NCBI RefSeq assembly: GCF_900155425.1
Contig: NZ_LT700189.1
Coordinates: 1,419,787 to 1,483,786 of the forward strand
Direction of reading: 5' to 3'
DNA length: 64,000 nt
From: Parabacteroides massiliensis
GTDB lineage: Bacteria; Bacteroidota; Bacteroidia; Bacteroidales; Tannerellaceae
The notes under the pieces were generated by a model, which ran no database searches, was not told the DNA's origin, and was given only the letters and a program-made list of their open reading frames with translations. A program made the translations under genes and the position numbers. The first letter of the stretch is position 1, and every line of letters starts with the position of its first letter. Shown in pieces: positions 1 through 9,574 of the stretch.

Positions 1-715
1 TCACCACATTCGGATTCTCGCGACGACAAGGAGGACACCAGGAAGCCCAGAAATCCAGCAATACATATTTACCTCTGAAGTCAGACAGTGACACGGATAC
101 TCCCGCTGTATCCGGTAACGCAAATCCAGGAGCCACCTTCCCTATCTGCACATTTTCCAATTGCTTGATAATGCCATCCAAATCTTTCACATACGGGCAA
201 TCGGCCAGTTCGGGAGAAATCTTGGCACGAGTCGCTTTCAGTTCATCCAACGGCAGTTGATAAGTGAAGTAACGATACAGGAAAAAAGCAGCGGCAGGCG
301 AAGCCGGATACTTGGTGACCAGACTGTCTATGTCATATCCTTCTTCAAAAACCTTTCCGGCATTTTCCTGAAAGATAGCATTGACAGGAGAGTTCCGGAC
401 CGTAATCGTTTCGCCGTCATTACTTATCTGCACATCCATATTTGTATTTTCGACAAAGAGCTGAACCGGATAATTCATATCTTCTGTTGCCAGACCAAAC
501 AATAACGGCTGGTCGACTTCTCCTTTAAAAGTAAACTTACCCTCTTTCACTTCTGCCGTATCGACATCAAAAAACATCTTATTCCGGAAAGACTTGAGAT
601 AGATTTTTCCATCCGTCCTACCGGTCACTTCGCCATTTATCACATAACCTTTCGGTGCTTCCTGACAACTCGCCAACGTCAGTGCCACCAGGGCTGTCGC
701 TACTAATCGTTTCAT
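1..715 (-). CDS. Thioredoxin-fold lipoprotein with DUF4369-like N-terminus, partial
   Basis: The reading frame starts at 715 and runs off the left edge, so the C-terminus is missing. The start MKRLVATALVALTLASCQ is a lipoprotein signal with lipobox LASC. It is followed by a beta-rich region (GEVTGRTDGKIYLKSF) typical of DUF4369 and then a thioredoxin/AhpC-TSA-like domain (APGFALPDTAGVSVSLSDF). The redox motif is WCPPCR near residue 230. Proteins of this build in Bacteroidales are exported thiol-disulfide oxidoreductases (TlpA/ResA-like). The substrate is unknown. It lies 18 bp downstream of the flavodoxin-ferredoxin gene on the same strand and could be cotranscribed with it. The domain calls rest on motif recognition. 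Confidence 0.85.
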   Translation of the reverse strand, partial: MKRLVATALVALTLASCQEAPKGYVINGEVTGRTDGKIYLKSFRNKMFFDVDTAEVKEGKFTFKGEVDQPLLFGLATEDMNYPVQLFVENTNMDVQISNDGETITVRNSPVNAIFQENAGKVFEEGYDIDSLVTKYPASPAAAFFLYRYFTYQLPLDELKATRAKISPELADCPYVKDLDGIIKQLENVQIGKVAPGFALPDTAGVSVSLSDFRGKYVLLDFWASWCPPCRRENPNVV

Positions 716-733
716 TTCTATCTGTTTTGTTTA

Positions 734-1507
734 TTATTTAATCTCAGGATGATGATACCGTCCCTTTTTCTGCGTTCCCTTTCCATATTCGATCGCACGA
801 ACCGGACAGCGGTGGATGCAAGCGACACACTGCACACAAGTATCCGCCCAAACAGGCTTCCCTGCCTGCATGCTGATCGTTCCGGTCGGACAGATCCGTT
901 CGCATAACCCACAGGAAACACATGCATCCGTCACCCGAAAAGAATTACTTCCGATAGCCAGATGTGCAAAAAGAGGATAAATCCAGTAGCTTTTCAAACC
1001 GGGCATACTTCCTGTATGATACAAAGCGTCCGGCCGATGTTCCCGAATTGCATCGATAATCCCCGCCACACGCACTGGGGCTTCTTGCAATTTTCGCTCC
1101 TCCACTTCTTTGTCATCCACATCGAAACCAGGCAGCAAGATATAGTTGTTCGGCATAATGACAGAGTATGCAGCCGTAAGCGATATCGCCCTTTTTCCTA
1201 AAGCCTTTCCGATCAGCCGATCCGTATATCCACATTCATCCCCACAGGTAGAAACAGAACAGACCGGTTGCCCGGCATATCCGTTTAAAGTCAGACGGGA
1301 GATAAAACGGGTAACAGGCACTGCCGGCCCCCAGGAATGCACGGGATAGACGAACAATATCTTTTCATCCGGACGAACCTGATAAATCAAGTCTTTCTTT
1401 TCCTTATGCAGTTCATCCGCGATAGAAATCAGCGGTTCTCCTAACGCCTCACTCAGAGCCTTTGCCACCCAAAGAGAGTTTCCCGTTCCGGTAAAGTAAA
1501 ATATCAT
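734..1507 (-). CDS. EFR1-type flavodoxin-ferredoxin protein
   Basis: This 257-residue protein joins an N-terminal flavodoxin-like domain (MIFYFTGTGNSLWVAKAL, an FMN phosphate-loop type TGTGNS) to a C-terminal two-cluster ferredoxin. The two 4Fe-4S motifs are CVSCGLCERICP and CVQCVACIHRCP. This is the architecture of the EFR1 family of anaerobe electron-transfer proteins. The start is placed at 1507 rather than at an upstream in-frame ATG because the flavodoxin strand begins there and a -7 promoter motif (1530-1537) lies just ahead. Its partner enzyme cannot be told from context. It is 93 bp downstream of the efflux operon but has its own promoter. Confidence 0.88.
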   Translation of the reverse strand: MIFYFTGTGNSLWVAKALSEALGEPLISIADELHKEKKDLIYQVRPDEKILFVYPVHSWGPAVPVTRFISRLTLNGYAGQPVCSVSTCGDECGYTDRLIGKALGKRAISLTAAYSVIMPNNYILLPGFDVDDKEVEERKLQEAPVRVAGIIDAIREHRPDALYHTGSMPGLKSYWIYPLFAHLAIGSNSFRVTDACVSCGLCERICPTGTISMQAGKPVWADTCVQCVACIHRCPVRAIEYGKGTQKKGRYHHPEIK

Positions 1508-1529
1508 ATTCCTATTCTTGTTTGACGTA

Positions 1530-1537
1530 CAAAAATA
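1530..1537 (-). promoter_or_regulatory. Bacteroidetes -7 promoter motif for the EFR1 gene
   Basis: On the minus strand this reads TATTTTTG, matching TAnnTTTG. It sits inside CCGTATTTTTGTA, the same 13-base string found ahead of comB and close to that ahead of the ECF sigma gene. The predicted transcript start is about 16 bases before the ATG at 1507. No clear -33 TTTG was seen. Confidence 0.55.
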
Positions 1538-1600
1538 CGGATAAATCAAGAATATCTCTTGCTTCTACCTTATTAAGAAACCTAAATAACAACGTTATGA

Positions 1601-2857
1601 CTACAATTCCACATCCCAGATTCCGGCACTCTTTTCCAATTCCACCAAAGCCGTGCTGTAATTAAACAAGGTTTCGATGTACTGGGCTTGTACTTCATCG
1701 TAAGTTCGTTGTGCGTCAAGAACTTCCAGTAAAGATACTTCTCCTCGGTTGTAGCTGTATATCTTACCATCTATCACTTCACGTGCCTGGCTGAGCATAC
1801 CTTTTTCATAATGCTCCACCTGCTTGGAGAAAGATTGATAACTACGATATGCCTGCATAACTTCTGTCTGAACCTGTAGCAACGCCTGCTGATATTGGGT
1901 TTCGGCCTGCTGTTCACGGAAACGGGCAGCACGGACAGCCCCCTTGTTGAAGTTGGAAAACTTCAAGGGGACGGCAATGCCGGCTGTTACTCCCGTGAAA
2001 GGAGGAGCAGGCGCTTCTTCGTTATACACGCGAGCATTACGGCTGACCGCAACAGACAGGTCCACATCCGTATTCCGTTCACGTCGGGCGACCTTCAAGG
2101 CACGAGAAGCGACCTCCTTATTCTTTAGGGCTGCCACCAGGTCGGCACGATTCTCCACGGCATTAGAAAGCAGATCCGCCATTATGAAATCGCGGGATGA
2201 TATACGCAAGTCAGCTTGTGGCTGAAAAAGAGTGTCATGTGCAAATGTACCGGTCAGCAAGTTCAGATTGGAGAAAGCATTCTGCAACTCGGCATCAGCC
2301 TGCAACAGTTCGTTATGTAGTATTCCGGCTTCCAGACGACTCTGCGTAGCATCGATCTCCATGATTTTACCTAAAGAATGGCGGACACTGTCACTTTCCG
2401 CCAACTGCCGGATATTTTCGTAAGCATTCTCCTTTACTTTATACAATTCGTATTGTTTCAATGCCTCCAGATAGGAAACGGTAGCTTCCGAACGCAGATT
2501 GCGGAAATAATCGGCAAGTAATGCTTTCGTCAGTTCATTTTCACTGCGAGCAAGAGCTATGCCGGCACTACGTTTGCCAAAAGTAAACGTCTTGCTTAAC
2601 TCGACTTCCACCCCCTCACCCATTTGGAGGCTGTTATTCTCATTATTAAAATAGGAAACGGACAAGTTCGGATCGTTGAAAACTTTGGCTGCCGTCACTT
2701 CAGCCTCCGATACGTTCACGTTCAGACGCTCTGCGGCGTACTCCAGGTTGCCTTCTACAACCTTCTCCATATATTGACGATAAGAAAGAGGAACGATTTG
2801 CTGGGCAGAAAGCGACAAAGTGCCACATAAACCGATTATAGACAAATATAATTTCAT
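1601..2857 (-). CDS. TolC-family outer-membrane efflux channel of a metal RND pump
   Basis: The 418-residue product has a signal peptide (MKLYLSIIGLCGTLSLSAQQ) and the long alternating helical segments of the outer-membrane efflux protein family. Examples are AQRTYDEVQAQYIETLFNYSTALVELEKSAG at the C-terminus and the matching N-terminal half. The typical closing region EVSLLEVLDAQRTY is present. It forms the exit duct of the tripartite pump encoded immediately upstream in the same operon (28 bp after the RND gene). It groups with CusC/CzcC by context. Length is normal for the family. Confidence 0.9.
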   Translation of the reverse strand: MKLYLSIIGLCGTLSLSAQQIVPLSYRQYMEKVVEGNLEYAAERLNVNVSEAEVTAAKVFNDPNLSVSYFNNENNSLQMGEGVEVELSKTFTFGKRSAGIALARSENELTKALLADYFRNLRSEATVSYLEALKQYELYKVKENAYENIRQLAESDSVRHSLGKIMEIDATQSRLEAGILHNELLQADAELQNAFSNLNLLTGTFAHDTLFQPQADLRISSRDFIMADLLSNAVENRADLVAALKNKEVASRALKVARRERNTDVDLSVAVSRNARVYNEEAPAPPFTGVTAGIAVPLKFSNFNKGAVRAARFREQQAETQYQQALLQVQTEVMQAYRSYQSFSKQVEHYEKGMLSQAREVIDGKIYSYNRGEVSLLEVLDAQRTYDEVQAQYIETLFNYSTALVELEKSAGIWDVEL

Positions 2858-2885
2858 TACGATTCTATCTTATTGATTATTCAAT

Positions 2886-5800
2886 TTATAACAACGACTC
2901 CCCGCTTCCGATACTTTTATCCACTTCCCGAAGCGGCTCTTTGTCGAGATAACGCTTCTCTACCATATAATATAGGGCAGGAAGCACATACAAAGTAATA
3001 ACGGTTGCGAACAGCAAGCCATATACAATAACAGTTGCCAACGGGCGCTGCACATCCGACCCGATGCCGGTACTGAGGGATGCAGGTAGCAAACCGAGAA
3101 CGGCAACCGTAGCAGTCATGAGGATCGGACGAAAACGATGCTTGGTCCCAGTAATAACCGATTCCTTGAAATCGCGTCCACGCGTACGGAGGTTGTTGAT
3201 ATGCGAAATCATTATGACTCCGTTCTGGATGGCGACTCCGATCAGAGCGATAAAACCGACCGCAGATGAGACGTTCAACGTCATTCCTCGCACATTCAAC
3301 GCCAGCATACCACCAAACAGGGCCAACGGAACGACACACATCATCAAGGCCGCCTGCCGAAACTTGCCACAGGCGGCAAACAAGAGCAACAACATAATTC
3401 CCAAAGCCAACGGCACGACAGCGGCCAAACGGCTATAGGCACGATACTGGTTTTCGAATTGTCCGGCCCATTTGAGATGCATCTGTTCGTGATCGTACTT
3501 CACATCCCGGTCAATTATCTTATTCGCCTTATTCAAAAAGGCAGTCAGGTCGACTCCACGCAAGTTTACACGAACCGTCAGATGACGCTTGTTCATCTCG
3601 CGGGTAATAGTGCTGGCTCCGGTTGTCATCTTGATATCGGCAACCTGCGAAAGCGGTATCTTCGTTCCCGCATCCGTCGTGAGCAACAGATTCCCGATCC
3701 GTTCGGGTGAGTTGCGGCTGGCATCGTCGAAACGACAGATCACATCATAGCTCTTGCTGCCAAAAAAAATCGGGGAGATTGCTTCCCCGCCGATTGCCAA
3801 CTCGATCAGGTCCGCCACATCCGACACATTCAAACCATACTGTGCAATACGGTCGCGGTTGGCAATAATCTGAAGCTGGGGAAGAGGCGGTTCCTGGTCC
3901 ACGGCGACATCGGCCGCTCCCGGAATCGTCTTCAAGACATTGGCTACCTTTTCGGCGATGTGGCGTGTTTCGGTAACATCATCTCCATAGATTTTCAAAG
4001 CCAGGTCGCTATGCGCACCGGCAATCTGGTCCATCACCATGTCGATGATCGGCTGGGAGAAACCGACGGAGTAGCCCGGCATGGTAGAAAGCTTTTCAGA
4101 CATTTCCTCGATCAGATCGGCTTTCGTCTTTCCATATTTCCATGTGCTGTAAGGTTTAAGGCCGACGCCACATTCGATATGAGACAGAGAAAACGCCTCC
4201 GCACCTTCATCGTCACGCCCAACCTGCGTCATGACATACGACACTTCATCAAACTGCTTCAACGTCTTGCGCAACTCGGCTCCCATTTCTTTCGACTTCT
4301 CGATAGAAATACCCGGAGGCAGCTGCACCTGTATCCAGATCGCCCCTTCATCCAAAGGCGGCAGAAAATCCTTGCCGACGGTATAACTCAGCACACCTGC
4401 GCCGACCAGGATTAGGACCAACGGCATCAGAACCCGTTTCGGCTTTTCCAACAGAGTCGTTATCTGCCTGTTGTATCCTTCCGAAAGTTTTTCGAGCCAA
4501 CGGTTATGATAGAGCTTACGTGGCTTGCAATAAGCAAAGAAGGCCAATCCCGGAATCAACAATAAGGCCACACACAAAGCCCCGATCAAAGCATATCCCA
4601 CCGTATAGGCCATTGGTGTAAACAGTTTTTTCTCGATATGCTCGAAAGCAAAAAGCGGAAGATAAGCCGTAATAATAATCAAGGTGGAAAAGAAGATCGG
4701 CCGCGCAACTTCAGTTGTACGGCGCAGTATGGATTCTTCTGTCAAGATTTCGTCCGAATTCTGCTCGCGTTTTTTCAACACCGTTTCCATCATCACGATC
4801 GCCCCATCGACCAGGATACCGAAGTCGATCGCCCCCAACGACAACAAGTTGGCCGGAATATCGGTAATATGCATCAGGATAAAAGCGATCAACAGGGATA
4901 ACGGGATCGTCAAAGCCACCAGCAACGCACCCCGCCAGCTTCCAAGAAACAGGATCAGAACCAGCACGACCAGCACCATTCCTTCGAAAAGCGTGTGCGA
5001 CACCGTATGTAAGGTCGTGTTCACCAGATCGGTACGATCCATAAACACATGGATGCGGGTTCCTTCCGGCAAAGTCTCGTTGTTCAGTTCCTCAACGGCA
5101 GCATGCACACCTTCCAAGACTTGCGAAGGGTTCTCTCCCCGTAACATTTGCACGATTCCTTCAACACCGTCGGATATATCTCGTACACCGTCCGTAAAGC
5201 CCAACACGCCTTTACGTTCCAGATTTCCATATTTCAAACGCCCTATATCATTCAGGTAGACCGGTACGCCATTTTCCGTCTTGATCACGATCCGCCCCAA
5301 GTCTTCCAAATCCTTCACCAGCCCGATCCCGCGGATTACATAGCTAAGATCGCCCCGACTCAACATGCTACCTCCAGCATTCACGTTGTTCTTTTCGATC
5401 TTCTCGGTGATATCACCCAGCGTCACGTCATATTGGTCTAACTTATGCGGGTCCACTTCTATCTGATATTGGGTCGTGATCCCGCCATAGTTACTGACGT
5501 CGGCAACACCGGTCACCTGTTTCAGACGCGGAATAATCACCCATTTATGCAGGTCTGTCAATTCGCGGCGGTCCAAGCGGTCGCTTTCCAACACATAGCG
5601 GAAGATTTCCCCCGTCGGTGAAGTCAGCGGGTTCAGCCCCGGAACTGCATCATAAGGCAGCTCCACATCGACAAGCCGTTCCTGTACACGCTGGCGTGCC
5701 CAATAATCCTCTATGCCATCATCGAAAACGAGTACGACCGTAGAAAGTCCGAACGTATTCTTACTGCGCATCACGTTCAGTCCCGGCATCCCGTTCATCG

Positions 5801-6011
5801 CCCTTTCGATCGGGATACTGATCTGTTGCTCTATCTCTTCGGCTGCCAGCCCCGGAACCTGGGTAACAATCTGGACAGTCGTATCGGCAATGTCTGGATA
5901 AGCATCGATCGCCAACTTTGTCCATGAATAATAACCGACAACTGCCAGAAACAAGAACAGGACGAACATCAGTCCTCGCCGATGTATCGCCAGATAAATA
6001 ATCCTTTTCAT
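2886..6011 (-). CDS. CzcA/CusA-family heavy-metal efflux RND transporter
   Basis: The 1041-residue inner-membrane proton antiporter shows the heavy-metal RND layout: one N-terminal TM helix, a large porter domain, TM helices around 340-540, a second porter domain and C-terminal TM helices. The TM4 proton-relay motif reads LGAIDFGILVDGAIVMMET (D-F-G-x-x-V-D), diagnostic of the metal-exporting branch rather than drug pumps. The motif QPIIDMVMDQIAGAHSDLA matches the CzcA type. No clear triple-methionine ladder typical of CusA was identified, so a divalent cation (Zn, Co, Ni or Cd) is favoured over Cu/Ag. The gene follows the adaptor gene after 5 bp. Confidence 0.93.
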   Translation of the reverse strand: MKRIIYLAIHRRGLMFVLFLFLAVVGYYSWTKLAIDAYPDIADTTVQIVTQVPGLAAEEIEQQISIPIERAMNGMPGLNVMRSKNTFGLSTVVLVFDDGIEDYWARQRVQERLVDVELPYDAVPGLNPLTSPTGEIFRYVLESDRLDRRELTDLHKWVIIPRLKQVTGVADVSNYGGITTQYQIEVDPHKLDQYDVTLGDITEKIEKNNVNAGGSMLSRGDLSYVIRGIGLVKDLEDLGRIVIKTENGVPVYLNDIGRLKYGNLERKGVLGFTDGVRDISDGVEGIVQMLRGENPSQVLEGVHAAVEELNNETLPEGTRIHVFMDRTDLVNTTLHTVSHTLFEGMVLVVLVLILFLGSWRGALLVALTIPLSLLIAFILMHITDIPANLLSLGAIDFGILVDGAIVMMETVLKKREQNSDEILTEESILRRTTEVARPIFFSTLIIITAYLPLFAFEHIEKKLFTPMAYTVGYALIGALCVALLLIPGLAFFAYCKPRKLYHNRWLEKLSEGYNRQITTLLEKPKRVLMPLVLILVGAGVLSYTVGKDFLPPLDEGAIWIQVQLPPGISIEKSKEMGAELRKTLKQFDEVSYVMTQVGRDDEGAEAFSLSHIECGVGLKPYSTWKYGKTKADLIEEMSEKLSTMPGYSVGFSQPIIDMVMDQIAGAHSDLALKIYGDDVTETRHIAEKVANVLKTIPGAADVAVDQEPPLPQLQIIANRDRIAQYGLNVSDVADLIELAIGGEAISPIFFGSKSYDVICRFDDASRNSPERIGNLLLTTDAGTKIPLSQVADIKMTTGASTITREMNKRHLTVRVNLRGVDLTAFLNKANKIIDRDVKYDHEQMHLKWAGQFENQYRAYSRLAAVVPLALGIMLLLLFAACGKFRQAALMMCVVPLALFGGMLALNVRGMTLNVSSAVGFIALIGVAIQNGVIMISHINNLRTRGRDFKESVITGTKHRFRPILMTATVAVLGLLPASLSTGIGSDVQRPLATVIVYGLLFATVITLYVLPALYYMVEKRYLDKEPLREVDKSIGSGESLL

Positions 6012-6016
6012 AGCGT

Positions 6017-7126
6017 TTACCGTACATCAATTAAGTAAAAAGCTCCGGCGACGACAATCTCCTCTCCGGGAGCCAAACCCGACTGTACAACGGTTTTCTT
6101 CCCATCGTTAATACCTGTCGAGATCTTTTGTTTCCGGTAATTATTATTGCCCAGCGCAACAAGCACGTAGCAGTCATCTTCTTCCTGCAGAATCGCGGAT
6201 GTCGGAATACGGATTACCTCGGCGGCCTTATCGCTCAACTTTACCGTGCCGTACATGGCAGGTTTCATCAGTCGCGCACTGTTGTCGCATTCGATCAGCA
6301 CCTCCACCGAACGCGTATCTTCGTCCAGCATTTCGCTGATATGATAAATTTTTCCAGTAAACGGCTGTTCTGGCAGGGCAACCAGACGGATCTCCACATC
6401 GTCGAGTGCCTGCACCAGGTTCATATCCTTCTCCTTCACATGAGCTGCCACCCATACTTTATTCAGGTCGGCAATAACCGCAACCGGATCAGCATCTTCT
6501 TTCATATATTGACCGATCACAATATTATCCTTTACGATCTCTCCTGCTATCGGGGAACGGACGACAAGCGGCTGTCCCAATACCAGTTCGTCCGGATTGA
6601 TCAGGAAAACTTTCAAAGCAGCTTCGGCATTTTCATAGTCTTTCTTCTTCAATTCATAATTCACCTCAGCCTCTTCCAGCTCCTTCTGAACACCGACCCG
6701 GTTCCGGATCAAGTCTTTCTCGCGCTTCAGGCTCTTCAAAGCCAACTCCATCTCCTGTTTTGCCTGGTAGTAAGCTTTTCCTGTCTCGAAAAACGAAGGG
6801 GAACTGATCTCGAAAACCGGGCTGCCCGGTACCACTTTCTGTCCGAGGCGGACGAATGACTTGCTGATACGTCCGGCAAACGGAGAAGCGATCTCCGCAT
6901 AGTTAGCCGGAATCGCCTTTACAACCCCGGATGTACTGAACTCCATACAATAGGGTTCACGTACGACTTTCTCCGTTTTCAGACGGGACAGGATCGGCGA
7001 GTTCGCACCGATTTGTATGGTATCTCCTTTTAAAGTGACAGTGACAGACACCTCGTCATCCTGTTTGTTGGCATGACAAGCACCCAATACCATTGCCGGA
7101 AGCAATAGTAACAATATTCGTTTCAT
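6017..7126 (-). CDS. Periplasmic adaptor (membrane fusion) lipoprotein of metal RND pump
   Basis: The 369-residue CzcB/CusB-type adaptor links the RND pump to the outer-membrane channel. It begins MKRILLLLLPAMVLGACHAN, a lipoprotein signal with lipobox VLGAC. The lipoyl-like half-motif (EIASPFAGRISKSFVRLGQK) is followed by a coiled-coil hairpin around residues 130-200 and the second half-motif (VVRSPIAGEIVKDNIVIGQ). The last part is the beta-barrel and membrane-proximal domain. An in-frame ATG 32 codons upstream was rejected because the lipoprotein signal begins at 7126. Confidence 0.92.
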   Translation of the reverse strand: MKRILLLLLPAMVLGACHANKQDDEVSVTVTLKGDTIQIGANSPILSRLKTEKVVREPYCMEFSTSGVVKAIPANYAEIASPFAGRISKSFVRLGQKVVPGSPVFEISSPSFFETGKAYYQAKQEMELALKSLKREKDLIRNRVGVQKELEEAEVNYELKKKDYENAEAALKVFLINPDELVLGQPLVVRSPIAGEIVKDNIVIGQYMKEDADPVAVIADLNKVWVAAHVKEKDMNLVQALDDVEIRLVALPEQPFTGKIYHISEMLDEDTRSVEVLIECDNSARLMKPAMYGTVKLSDKAAEVIRIPTSAILQEEDDCYVLVALGNNNYRKQKISTGINDGKKTVVQSGLAPGEEIVVAGAFYLIDVR

Positions 7127-7278
7127 ATAATATGTATTTATAGTGTTTGGCAATGCTCCCTGCATCTTTCGCAAAGCACAGGAAGCTTTTTTATATTTTT
7201 CGCATCTTCTTAATCGTTTCAACGGTGAAACTTTCAGACACGAGGAAGGACGTAAAGAAATACGTCCGTATACTTCTA

Positions 7279-7626
7279 TTATATGAATGCAGGAGGAGCA
7301 CGCAGATTTCTGCTACGGATGACCCGAAGAACAAATGTATAATCGCGTTGTAACAGAAATGTAGCAAGCAGGACCCAAACAATACCCAATATAAAAACAG
7401 GAGTATCTTCCAGGACAATATCATTCAGCAGATTGATCGTCTCGAAAGCCGCAGTACTATGGGTATGCTGGGGTTGCCCGTCCTGTCCGGGCAGATAGGG
7501 ATGTGAGTGGATAATCGTGTAGGTAGGAAAATGGTGGACGTGGGTAAAGGCAACACTTCCTGTGTAGTAGCTGATAAAAAGCACCACTAACAGATATTTC
7601 AATATGGAATTGCGAAACACGCTCAC
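7279..7626 (-). CDS. Small histidine-rich membrane protein at the head of the efflux operon
   Basis: This 115-residue protein is not a named family I recognise. It has one hydrophobic segment (about 9-27), then a short histidine-rich segment (THVHHF, IIHSHPY, PQHTHS, roughly residues 29-58), then a second hydrophobic segment (about 74-94) and a basic tail. The clustered His pairs suggest metal binding between the two membrane helices. It is the first gene after the operon promoter and precedes the adaptor gene by about 150 bp. A role as a periplasmic metal sensor, chaperone or buffer for the pump is inferred from context only. Confidence 0.75.
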   Translation of the reverse strand: MSVFRNSILKYLLVVLFISYYTGSVAFTHVHHFPTYTIIHSHPYLPGQDGQPQHTHSTAAFETINLLNDIVLEDTPVFILGIVWVLLATFLLQRDYTFVLRVIRSRNLRAPPAFI

Positions 7627-7645
7627 TTGTCCAAAATTTTGCCTG

Positions 7646-7653
7646 CAAAGATA
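7646..7653 (-). promoter_or_regulatory. -7 promoter motif of the metal efflux operon
   Basis: The minus strand reads TATCTTTG, a match to TAnnTTTG, about 20 bases before the start of the His-rich protein gene at 7626. It is the only good motif before the four efflux genes, which supports one transcript for all of them. Confidence 0.5.
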
Positions 7654-7771
7654 TTTATTTATTTCCGTTATCGAGATATAAATCCGTCTCGTTTACCGGA
7701 TATTTAGCTGAAATTCACTTGAAACACAAACTTTTTTATATCTTAATTTACATCACCATAACACACATAAT

Positions 7772-7888
7772 ATGAAAAGAGTTTTTTATCTGGGCAGCGA
7801 TGGCTTGCATGGCTGCCCATTCGGTTCCGGAGGCGGCCCGCTCACCAAACAGTCAGACGGCTTCGTCTTGCCAAGACTTTCACTGTAG
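7772..7888 (+). pseudogene. Frameshifted remnant of a small secreted protein
   Basis: The literal frame gives an uninformative 38-residue peptide. If one T is dropped from the six-T run at 7782-7787, the sequence reads MKRVFIWAAMACMAAHSVPE, a textbook signal peptide. The shifted frame then continues without stop into the start of the ABC-F gene. This suggests a decayed or sequencing-error-affected small exported protein gene. The rest of the 330-bp gap (7627-7956) holds only the two promoters noted here. Confidence 0.35.
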
Positions 7889-7913
7889 CTCAAGATCATT
7901 TCGATATTTTTTG

Positions 7914-7921
7914 TACCTTTG
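7914..7921 (+). promoter_or_regulatory. -7 promoter motif for the ABC-F gene
   Basis: TACCTTTG matches TAnnTTTG and lies 36 bases ahead of the ABC-F ATG at 7957. It should drive the ABC-F / sulfatase-fold gene pair. No convincing -33 element was seen. Confidence 0.55.
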
Positions 7922-7953
7922 CAAACTCAATCGCAAATTAATTAGGTATATAA

Positions 7954-9570
<1,617 letters not shown>

Positions 9571-9574
9571 TGTA

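Noticed and set aside
2886-6011. Drug-type RND pump (AcrB-like)
   Set aside because: The TM4 motif D-F-G-x-x-V-D is the heavy-metal type.
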